NCBI GenBank assembly: GCA_016802295.1
Contig: JAESIW010000200.1
Location: forward strand, 1,767,923 to 1,831,922
Origin: Brachionus rotundiformis
Taxonomy: Eukaryota; Rotifera; Eurotatoria; Ploima; Brachionidae
DNA: 64,000 nt
Reading direction: 5' to 3'
Shown: piece by piece, positions 34,311 through 44,494 of the stretch
How the letters are laid out: each line of letters starts with the position of its first letter
How positions within the stretch are numbered: the stretch's first letter is position 1
Notes under the pieces: generated by a model
What the model was told of the DNA's origin: nothing
What the model saw: only the letters and a program-made list of their open reading frames with translations
Databases searched by the model: none
Made by a program: the position numbers and the translations under genes

Positions 34311-34494
34311 TAGGTAATTAAAAATATTAATTCAAAGAATAATATGAAATTAATTAATCAAACTAATTTAGTAAAAAATTTTAGTTATTCTGCAAATTGC
34401 CTAAATTTAATAAATAAAAATTTTTATAAAATAAAATTAAATTTTTATTTAAATAAAACTAACAAATGAGTGTAATTAAAAAATTTTATTTGTC

Positions 34495-35517
34495 TCAATT
34501 GCTCTTGTTATTTTGTTCGCATGCTAGAGGTATTTTTAGTGCATAACTAAAACCATATTCTAAGCGTTCAAAAAAATGTCTATTTTCAGATCCTGGTGAA
34601 TATACCAGAACTCTGGCAAGTTTTGGCTGAATTGTCAAAATTGTAGAAGAATTTACATTTTCAAAAACTTCTCTGCTTCCGTAGAAATCAGCCATGAAGT
34701 CATTTAGATAAAGGATCACTGAATAATGTTGCAAGTCATTATCATTCTTAAAACAATGATATAATTTATTTAAAATATGAATGAATTTCATACCTTATCT
34801 ATTTTTGGTGTCCAGTATTTAGATATGTCTGACTTTGGATTGTTATTAGAAAATTTGGTAAATTGATTTTCACTAGTTAGGTAAAGATTTTGGACGCCAA
34901 ATTTGGCCTTGACATGATTTAAAATTGACTGCTTCACATTCCTATAAAAAAAGATAAAGAAATTGATCAGATAAAGATTTTAATTTTTTTATATAAATAA
35001 TTACTTGTAAGTTAACAATTCTTCATCAGTAAAAGACTTTCTAAAAAAAAATTAAACTTGGAATTTTAAATGATCTTGATAATTACTCTTTTAATTTTTT
35101 GACTATATTTCCGCTTTTAATGATTCCTTTTTCAACACTCAAAAAACTTGAACTATCACTATCGTCACCTTGAAGCCAGCCTTTCTGAGCCATTTTTAAA
35201 AGAATTTTTCCTTCATTTTCACTTATAAGAAAATCTGTGAAATATCTGAAGCATTTAGTGGGTAGACAGGATGGAAATTTATTTCTCAAGTCCGAATATT
35301 CGGACTCAATGCATGGTATTTCAACATCGTAGGATGTTTTTTCTACATTGCTCAGATGCCAACTTTTTCCCCAAAAATTATAATTGTTCAGAGCATAATC
35401 TTGGTATAATAAAGCAAGAGTAATTCCCAAAACGGTGATCATCGGAGTGCATCCAATTAAGACAAGTAGGCGCTCTTTAAAAGGGCTGTATTGAATTTTT
35501 TTCGAAGATGAACTCAT
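34495..35517 (-). CDS. OGFOD3: OGFOD3-like membrane protein with degenerate dioxygenase domain
   Basis: Homologue of human 2-oxoglutarate and iron-dependent oxygenase domain protein 3, a single-pass membrane protein. Exons 35517-35087, 35040-35005, 34941-34794, 34746-34495; phases close to 288 aa (human about 319). N-terminal transmembrane helix (LLVLIGCTPMITVLGITLAL), then IPCIESEYSDLRNKFPSC, FTDFLISENEGKILLKMA and FTDEELLTYKNVKQSI. The dioxygenase core follows: SKYWTPKIDK, HYSVILYLNDF, YSPGSENRHFFERL. In the human protein as I recall it the segment is YWHAHVDK, supplying the iron ligands His and Asp. Here it is YWTPKIDK, so the first His is Lys while Asp and the distal His (ENRH) remain. 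It may therefore be a non-catalytic homologue. No lesion otherwise. Confidence 0.82.
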
Positions 35518-36660
35518 TTTCGATTTTGAAAAAATGATATCTAAATAAATTCGTTTAATATTAAATATTGAATGGTAAGCAAAATTTATAGCTTAAGGTC
35601 TAAGTCATTGAGCTAAAAATATGGTTTTGGAGAATGGTAAATAGCAATTAGGCTCATTCGTTCTGGATATTTTATGAAAATTTTTATTTTCTAGGTAAAT
35701 ATTTTTACCTTAGAAATATTTTTCTCTGCGATTAGAATTGGCTTATGATTTAGTCTAAGGAAAAAACCTAAAACTTTTTGCATGGAGACATAATTTCCTT
35801 AAAAATAATTAAATTTAAATTTAATTATTGACGCAAATGGATCGACCTAGTGTAAAATTAAAAACAAAAAGGTCGATGTATTTTCATAGTAGAAAGTTCA
35901 AATGAAAAAGTTTATTCAATGCTGCGAGCAATATTAAAATATTTATTTATGTCAAGTTAAGCTTTAGAATATAAAAAAAATTTTAATCTTTTGAATACCT
36001 GAATATTTTAACTTATTTTATTTTTTTAGATAAAATTTTGCTCAAAAAATTTTGATTTTATAGTCTATATATCTTTTTAGAATTACAATTTAATGAATTT
36101 TAATTTATAAAAAATTATAATCAAGTATAATTATTAGCTACTTTCAACTTTAATTGCCATTTTTAGACTGTAATTGCTTTAATTTGTAGATAAATAAATT
36201 GATAATTGTATTTTTAAGGCTTATTTTGGTTTTCAAAAATTAAATTTGAATAAATTTAAATATTTAAGACTTTTCGAGTGTTTAATATTTTGGTTAAGTA
36301 ATCCATTACATTAAAATTATGGAATTAAATATATTCAAAAAAAAACAAGACAAAATAAAAATAAAAATTGATAGAAAATTTCAGGAAATTGTCTTAAATC
36401 AAATAAATAATCTCTTTTTTTCAATATAATGCAAGTAAATTTAAGATTTAAAAATATCTCAATCATCTGAACTAATCTTTTTATTATATCAAGTGATTTT
36501 ATCTAGAAAAGTAATAAATTTTGATTAACTCTTTGATGACAAAAATTTTATTGAAATCAAACACTTAAACAATACATAATATATCTGGTGATATACATAG
36601 ACAATTGTCAAAATTATTAGTTTAAATGCGTTTTTTTCTTTTAACCAAATTTTTGAACAT
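35518..36660. other. Intergenic, nothing recognised
   Basis: AT-rich spacer between OGFOD3-like (-) and a LINE fragment. It should contain the promoter of the minus-strand gene; no motif stands out. Confidence 0.4.
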
Positions 36661-36896
36661 TAATTCATCATTTAATCGGTATGATAAGTGTAACGATGGG
36701 CTCACCAAGAGAAGTAAGAAAACAGAACTTAAGCTGTGCCGTGTACCTACAGTGTAGCGAAAGCAGAACTGATGCATTGAAGTTTATGCTGGAGAGTTTT
36801 ATAGAAAGAGCCATAAGATTGCAGAGGCTTGGACATGTACTTGGAACGAAATTGACATTTTTACCAAACAGAGCTCTTAAATGGACACCAAAATAA
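36661..36896 (+). mobile_element. RTE-like LINE C-terminal fragment
   Basis: Plus-strand frame ending IRLQRLGHVLGTKL, LPNRALKWTPK. It matches the tail of the element in DNAJC12 intron 2 (RLRWLGHVLRI...NRVFL-TPQG), so it is a 3' scrap of the same class of reverse transcriptase. The N-terminal part of the frame has no clear match. Confidence 0.6.
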
Positions 36897-37236
36897 TGAC
36901 CCTAGAAACAAATAAGGAATAAGGAAAAAAGATATATGATGTTTTTTAAAATTGATGCAAAAATATTATCTAAAGAAAATAAATATATATATTATTTTTT
37001 GAATTAATGTATGGGAAAATTATTTTTACGTGTATGAAATTTTTGAAATTCTGCAATTAAAATTACACAATTTGGCATAATAATTACAAATTTTTCAAAA
37101 TAAGCATGCTCCTAAATAAAATAAATTTATTTTAACAAATAATTCAGCATATGTTTTTATCTCAATGTAAATTTTGAAATAAATTTTTGAACCAAAAATT
37201 TACTATCTTTTAGAATACTTAGAAAATAAGCCTGTT
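36897..37236. other. Intergenic upstream of LARS1
   Basis: AT-rich; ends with acceptor-like CTATCTTTTAG 23 bases before the LARS1 start codon. Nothing else seen. Confidence 0.4.
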
Positions 37237-40200
37237 ATGGAGACTAAAAAAAGTAACGTGAAGCTAAATGCAATGCTTCAAATTGAGAACGATATTCAAT
37301 CAAAATGGGAAAACGAGAAAATTTTTGAAGAAGAAGCGCCTAATAATTCTCAAGAGAAGTACATGGTCACTTTTCCATATCCATATATGAATGGAAGACT
37401 GCACTTGGGTCATACATTTACTCTTGCTAAATGTGAATTTGCAGTGGGATATCAACGTCTACTGGGAAAGAAATGTCTTTTTCCTTTCGGTTTCCATTGC
37501 ACTGGAATGCCCATCAAAGCTGCTGCTGATAAATTGACACGTGAAATGGCTGATTTTGGCTATCCACCCAACTTTCCCAAGGAAGAAGCTGTGGAAGAAA
37601 TTGAAGAAAATGTCAAAGAGCTTGAAATTAAGGACAAATCGAAGAGTAAAAAATCTAAAGCAGTCGCTAAAACTGGAAATGCTAAATACCAATGGCAAAT
37701 TATGCAAAGTCTTGGACTAAATGATGAAGAAATAAAACAGTTTGCCGATCCAATTCACTGGATAAGATATTTTTCTCCAGCTGCAATGGCTGATTTAAAG
37801 CTCATGGGTCTTAAAACCGATTGGAGACGTTCATTTGTTACCACTGATCTGAATCCTTATTATGATTCGTTTGTACGTTGGCAATTTAATATTTTAAAAA
37901 AGAAAGAAAAAATACGATATGGTAAACGATATACTATTTATTCACCTAAAGATGGCCAACCATGTATGGACCATGATAGAAGTTCGGGAGAAAATGTGGG
38001 TCCTCAAGAATACACATTAATAAAGCTAAAAGTTATTCAGGATCCATTGCCAGAAAAATTAAAGTAATTATTGAGATATTCTTTTAATATTTTTCATTGT
38101 CTTGATAAAAATAATGACTTTTGTATCATTGAGATAAATTTAATAATTTTGTTTATATTATCAAGAACTCAAACAGTAAATTAAAACCAATTTAATTTTT
38201 TTGTTAAAAAGGAAGTTTAATGACAAACCAATCTATTTGGTGGCTGCTACCTTAAGACCAGAGACTATGTATGGACAAACTAATTGCTGGATTCATCCAG
38301 ATATCAAATACGTCATGTTTGAAACTGTTGATGGCGAATATTTTATTTGTACAAGACGTGCTGCAAGAAATATGAGCTTTCAAAATTTTACTCACGATTG
38401 GGGAAAAGTAGACTTTTTGACCGAAATAAGTGGTCAAGAAATCATGGGCTTAAAACTAAAAGCCCCCTTGAGTTCTCTTGAATATGTCTATTCTCTTCCA
38501 ATGATGACAATTAAAGAGGATAAAGGAACTGGCATAGTCACTAGTGTGCCATCTGATTCACCAGATGATTTTGCTGCATTAACTGATCTAAAAAAAAAGA
38601 AACCATTCAGGGAAAAATACAATATTACTGATGAAATGGTTCTACCATTTGAGCCAATACCAATTATGAACATTGAAGGCTTGGGAAATCTTGCAGCTCC
38701 AAAAGTATGCGAGGATTTGAAAATACAATCACAAAACGAAACAGCCAAATTGGCTGAAGCTAAAGAGAAGGTTTACTTGAAAGGTTTTTATGAAGGGGTT
38801 CTAGTTGTTGGTCCCTATGCCGGCAAAAAAGTCCAAGAAGTCAAGAAAAAGATCCAATTTGAAATGATTGAAAATAATGAGGCTAAAATTTACCAAGAAC
38901 CAGAAAAGCAAATTATTTCAAGATCGGGAGATGAGTGTGTTGTGGCATTGTGTAACCAATGGTATCTGGATTATGGAAATGAAGAGTGGAAAAACCAAAT
39001 TAGAGAAGCTTTAAAAAATATTGAGACATACCATGAAGAGTCGCGACGAAACTTTGAAGCAACACTAGATTGGCTCGAAGGTCACGCTTGCTCACGATCG
39101 TTTGGTCTTGGAACCAAACTTCCGTGGGATCCACAATACTTAATTGAATCTCTATCCGATTCAACAATATACATGGCTTATTATACCATTAGTCATTATT
39201 TACAAAGTGATCTATACGGAAAACAACCTGGTCTTGGAAATCTAAAACCAGAAGAATTATCTGACGAATTCTGGAATTTTATATTTTTCCAAAACCAACC
39301 AGTGCCATCTAATCTAGAGGCTAAAAAAGATAATCTACTCAAGATGAAAAAGGAATTCGAATTTTGGTACCCAGTTGATTTAAGAACATCTGGCAAGGAT
39401 CTGATACCAAACCATTTGACATATTTCTTGTACAATCACTGTGCCATCTGGGATCAAGATGCTTCCAAATGGCCAAAATCAATACGAGCCAACGGCCACT
39501 TGTTATTGAACTCGGAAAAAATGTCAAAATCAACAGGAAATTTCCTAACACTTACAGATGCCATTCAAAAATATTCAGCTGATGGAATGAGAATGACCTT
39601 GGCTGATGCTGGTGACTCTGTGGAAGATGCAAACTTTGTCGAAACAGTTGCCGAAGCTAACTTGTTAAGATTGTATGCTTTCAATGAATGGTGCAAAGAA
39701 ATAGTTGAAAATAAATCAACTTTGAGAAACGAAAACTCTCCACTTGAGACTTATGCCGACAAAGTTTTCCAAAGCGAAATAAATAAAACAATAAAAGAAA
39801 CGAAAATACACTATGATACTATGATGTATAAAGAAGCATTAAAAACAGGATTTTTCGAACTACAAGCAGCCAGAGATCGATATCGAGAATTGTCTGAAAC
39901 AATGCACTACGGTCTTGTCATTCGGTTTATTAAAGTTCAGTTGCTACTTTTGGCTCCAATTTGCCCTCACATTACTGAGCACATTTGGATCAATATATTA
40001 AAAAATGAGCACTCAATACTTAAAGAATTGTGGCCTGAAGCTGGACCAGTTGATGATGGTTTGGTAAATTCGGCAAATTACCTAATGGAAGCTGCACATG
40101 AATTTAGAAATAGACAAAAATCATTTTCTCAAGCGAAAACAAAAGGTAAGACCAAGGATGTTGAAAAGCCAGCGACAACACATCCAGTCAAAGGAACAAT

Positions 40201-40643
40201 CTTTGTGGCAAAAACTTATCCAACTTGGCAACAAATTATTTTGGACACCTTAAAAACACTGTATACTGGTAATAACAATATATTTCCTGATAATAAGGCA
40301 ATTTTGGCTCAGTTGGCTAAAAGAGAAGAGTTGAAAAAATTCCAAAAAAAAGTTATGCCATTCGTAGCGTTTACCAAAGATCAAGTCGTGAAAAAAGGAG
40401 CTCATTGTTTGAATGACACTCTTGATTTCGATGAGTTTGATATTTTGCAAACAAATTTGAAATATCTTCAAAATACCCTCCAAGTAAAATAATTATACAT
40501 TTATTTTAAATGATTAATTTAATTATTCAAAATTTTAGCTAAATGAATTGAGAGTTTTGTTCACCACTGATGAAGAAGCCGCTCAATCTAACTTAAATAT
40601 TGATGACATTGTGCCAGGAAAACCAGTGATATTTTATCAATAG
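37237..40643 (+). CDS. LARS1: Leucyl-tRNA synthetase, cytosolic
   Basis: Charges tRNA-Leu; in animals also a leucine sensor and part of the multisynthetase complex. Exons 37237-38063, 38212-40483, 40539-40643, phases closed, 1067 aa. Class I signature HIGH is HLGH in PYMNGRLHLGHTF; the CP1 editing domain has VAATLRPETMYGQTNCW and TSVPSDSPDDF; KMSKS is in NSEKMSKSTGNF. An anticodon-binding region follows (LLAPICPHITEHIW). The protein stops at VPGKPVIFYQ, where human LARS1 continues from PGKPLNVFR for about 110 more residues (the UNE-L extension). No continuation is visible in the 800 bp downstream. AATAAA lies about 55 bases after the stop. Confidence 0.96.
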
Positions 40644-41442
40644 GCACAAATATGGTTTTAGTTATTTAATATTTAATATTTTAAAAATTTATTAGAAAAT
40701 AAAGAGTTTATATTTTATAAATATTTTAAAATATAAATGAATATCTTTACAATTGTAGGACAGATTATTAATAATTGAATATTTTTAAAACAACCAATTT
40801 ATTAAATATCAAAATGAAATTTCTCATAAACACCAGTCTTGTTCACCAAACCAAAATCTAAATAATCACATCATTTGTAAACAGTCCATCACATCTTGGA
40901 CAAGACCAAAAATGTAATCTTGAAATAATTTCTAAATAAATCTATGCCTCCTTGGTCTGGCAAATATAGTAATAAGATGATCTACTCCATTTAAAAAGAA
41001 AGGTATCTTTTAAAAAGCAGGTATTTTCTCTATATTAAAAGATATTTTTGTAATAATTTAAGTCAATCAGTACTTTGACTTTAAATTATTATAAAAAAAA
41101 TTTTAAATTTTCACCTTCAATTTTTAAAGATTAAAATCAAGTGAAATTTCTAAATTAGAGTTATTCATCTTACTCATAAAAGTTGTTTTACGAGTTTTTG
41201 AAAACAAATTATTCATCAGGTAGAAAAATTATTTTCAAACTTTTATCAAAAAATTTAATGCTTAGCGTTGTTTTTTTTTTAATTTAAATTTTAATTTAAA
41301 TGGGCTCTTATGTGATTTTTTCATTTTCATAACAAAATTCATAAATTATATTGAATGAAATTTAACTTTCTAATTTTATTAAATCACAACGGATAAAGAG
41401 TGGGAATATAATAAAACAAATTTTTCAAATATATCAAAGATA
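40644..41442. other. Intergenic, nothing recognised
   Basis: AT-rich spacer searched for a further LARS1 exon; none found. No other element supported. Confidence 0.45.
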
Positions 41443-42247
41443 ATGCTAAAAAATTCACTACAAACATTTTCTATCATTATTATTTTATGTATTCAATGTA
41501 TAGGAACAAAAAAAATCTGCTCTCCAAATCCATGTTTAAATAATAGCTCTTGTGTAATCCTACAAAATCGATTTGTGTGTCGGTGCAAATTAAATTATTA
41601 TGGTTCTAAATGCCAATTCATAAGGGATAATAATTATAGCAAAAGATTATCTCTAAACAGCTCGAATCCATGTCAAAATACAGTAAATAAAGCTCTAATT
41701 ATATCAAATTATTATTTATATCTTATTAAGATTTGCCAAAATGTTTTAAAACTTAATACTAAAGACAATACATCTAAAACATCAACGAGCACAAAAACAA
41801 TCGAAAGTCAAGTAGGAAGTTTTAATCTAATTGGAATTATTATTCCGATTGTTATAATCTTTTTTATATTCTGCATCCCTTTTAGTAATTATTAAAACAA
41901 AAATATTGAATTTTTTAATTTTTGATTTAATATTAGCCTTTCGAATGTGTATTTATGTTTATGAGAAGCAATCTAAGCCTATTAATCATTCATCTCAAAT
42001 TAATCAGGCTAATAATCAGGTAAATCAAATTGGCACAATTTCTTCCAGGTCAGAACATTTGGGATTTGTATATAACCCGTTTATTTTTGAAAATGAAGTG
42101 ATTGAAGGAGTAAATGTACCTTATGGATCACGCTTTTCTAGTCAAACAATCAATCCAAATGAAAATACGGAATCGTTACCACCAGCTTATGATAAAATTA
42201 AACCACAAAATTCAAATGATTTACCTCCATACCATCAAGTTATTTGA
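41443..42247 (+). CDS. Small single-pass EGF-domain protein with PPxY tail
   Basis: Not a family I can name. Exons 41443-41682, 41731-41884, 41937-42247 with introns of 48 and 52 bp; phases close to 234 aa. Signal peptide (TFSIIIILCIQCIGT), then one complete EGF-like module with six cysteines (CSPNPCLNNSSC, FVCRCKLNYYGSKC). A partial second cysteine pair (NPCQNTICQN) and a Thr/Ser-rich stalk follow. One transmembrane helix (LIGIIIPIVIIFFIFCIPF) leads to a cytosolic tail rich in Asn/Gln ending in two proline motifs, LPPAYDK and LPPYHQ. The first is a PPxY WW-domain ligand, the second a PPY variant. The layout suggests a surface protein whose tail recruits WW proteins such as NEDD4-type ligases; this is inference. 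Confidence 0.72.
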
Positions 42248-42489
42248 AATAAAAGATTAGAATTTTAAAATAAAAATTTTAAATTTATTGTTGCTGATAA
42301 TTGTTTTATTAAAACAACCTACTTTTTATACGTCTCCTTTTAGAATACACAACTAATAAAATAATTTATTTAAGAATAACTATAAAAGATAATAAAAATT
42401 GATTTTAAATTAGTTTAACACAATTTTAAATATGAGGTTTTAACATTGAAAACATCAAAGAATAATACTATGAAATAATGAAAATAATA

Positions 42490-42990
42490 TAATTGAGCTA
42501 CGGCAAGCAGGCTTCCTACTAGTGGAGACGCCCTATTTGGAAATCTGTGGTAACTAAATACATAGAAATCTATTTACATAAACAAAGTTATTAATAGTTG
42601 CCTATTTCTTAATAAGCACGATCTTTAATTTAGATAAGAGGACTCCTCAATACTTCCATGCATCAATCCTGTTCTTGAACTGATTAAACCTATTACAGTC
42701 TCAGGTAGGCTATTCCATTCTCTGATTAAACGATTAGAATGGGCAATCATAAGATGGAGAACGATAACGGTAACTGAAGTTACAGATTCTCGGAACTAGT
42801 TTTATTGCTGATATGTCTCCTATCTCAAAAATGCTACTTTCCTTGAAAGTGAAGGGGCCAAGGCAACTGCTGCGTATTCCAAGTAGGATCTTACATATTC
42901 AATATGCAATTACAAAGATATGTAAATGGCTTTGTTTGTTTGGACCTTGTCTAAAATCAAACGAATTTGGAAGATAAATGGTCTAAAACT
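42490..42990 (-). mobile_element. Non-LTR retrotransposon 3' fragment
   Basis: On the complement NFSYRYRSPSYDCPFSNRL runs into REWNSLPETVIGL, the conserved 'WNSLPE' block of CR1/Jockey-type ORF2 C-termini. After a frameshift comes the QFKNR-like segment. Higher G+C than its surroundings. Dead and 5'-truncated. Confidence 0.7.
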
Positions 42991-43520
42991 TAATAACTCT
43001 ATTTTAAACTATATCATGTTTAGGAACTCAATTCGTTTTCAAATTGATTACTTTTTCATTCCGCTTCAACCTGAAAAATCTCGGCTATGACAGAAAATGT
43101 AAAACAGAATTCTCAATCACATCAAATTCTTCAAACTCAAGACGTTTTTTCAGTATATTTTGGCAAGCTATTAACTATCTTTTTGAATTAAAACTAAAAA
43201 GACTATATTTTCTATCATAAAGTAAAAAAAAAACATTTAAACTGATAAGGCTTATATTTTCAAAGCTATCTAATTTTTTTCTTATTGTATCTAATAAAAT
43301 ATTAATTAGTATCTGATATTTTTTTAACAGTATCTATATGTATCAAAAACTAATTCAATTTAATATCAAATTGACAAATATAAAATTCTTTAATTAGCTC
43401 ATTACTGATGATGAAAATCAAAACAACTTCAGACTATTTTATTTGACAATTATATCTAATCTTCTGATTTCAAAAATTTTCTAATTAGCTAATTGGAAAA
43501 AAAATAATATTTACAAACAC
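42991..43520. other. Intergenic, nothing recognised
   Basis: AT-rich sequence between the LINE fragment and the MULE fragment; may include more decayed transposon, but nothing can be read. Confidence 0.35.
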
Positions 43521-43870
43521 ATTTTGGTTCTTGCTTGTCGTTATTGAGGATTGGAATGGCATAGAAACGCAAAAGATGTTCCTTTAGGTGAAAATAGGAA
43601 ACGCGGTAAGCCAGTAACAACAAAAAAAGCATTAATGATTCAACCAACCGAGTTACAAATAAGAAATCACCAGAGGCTCTTGTAAATTCAATTTTGAGTC
43701 AAGTTGATGTGATGGAAGAAATTTAGGCTCAAGAAGCAGAAATGGAAATTCAAAATGAAGTTGAAGTTGAAAACCATTTTAAATGAAAATTCAGCTCAGT
43801 CTGAGATTCCAAAAAAGAAAAGAGGAAGACCCATTGGATCAAAAAACAAGCCGAAATCAATTCAAGATTA
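43520..43870 (+). pseudogene. MULE/SWIM transposase C-terminal fragment with AT-hook
   Basis: Plus strand: NAKDVPLGENRKRGKPVTTK followed by KALMIQPTE, the same tail seen at 17148 and 33541 on the minus strand. After a frameshift an acidic stretch (EEI-AQEAEMEIQNEVEVEN) and an AT-hook-like PKKKRGRPIGSKNKP (43809-43853) end in a stop. The SWIM cysteines are not clearly preserved. Non-functional fragment. Confidence 0.6.
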
Positions 43871-44494
43871 ACCTCGAAACAAACGAACAAAAAAGATCAA
43901 TTTTTTTAATTTTTTTTAAAAAATTCTACTTCCTTTTTTTTTTAAATAGATACAACAAAAAAAAAATTTGATATACAATTAAAAAATCTAGATACTAAGA
44001 TAAAATAATTAGATACTAAAAAAAATATTTAATCGCTATATTTAGATAGCTTATTATTTAGATACAATAAAAAAAGAATAAGATACAATGAAAAAATAAC
44101 AGTCAACTGATAATATTCGGAAAATAAAACTAATAATTTTTCGAAACTTTTTTATGCCGATCTTACAACACTAATTTTAACCAAAGTGTCTTAAATTTTA
44201 AATATTTCAATTTTCTTGCTTTATAATTATCTGGCTTAGCTATCTTATGATGAATCACATTTAATTTGTCAAAATAATTCAAAAGGTTTTAAAAATAAAT
44301 GCAAAAATTCTTAAACTAGATTTATTAAACATATAACATAATATCTTTATAATTCGCTACTAATAATCAAATAGAGGTTATATATAAACAATTTTAATTT
44401 ATTAAAATAATAATAGCATGAAATGTAGTAATTAGTACAAAAACTCAGATTATACAAATGGTATTAATATTTAATTAAATATTAAAAATATTTT
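43871..44494. other. Intergenic, nothing recognised
   Basis: AT-rich 3' flank of the minus-strand RAD54L gene; no gene or repeat supported. Confidence 0.4.
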
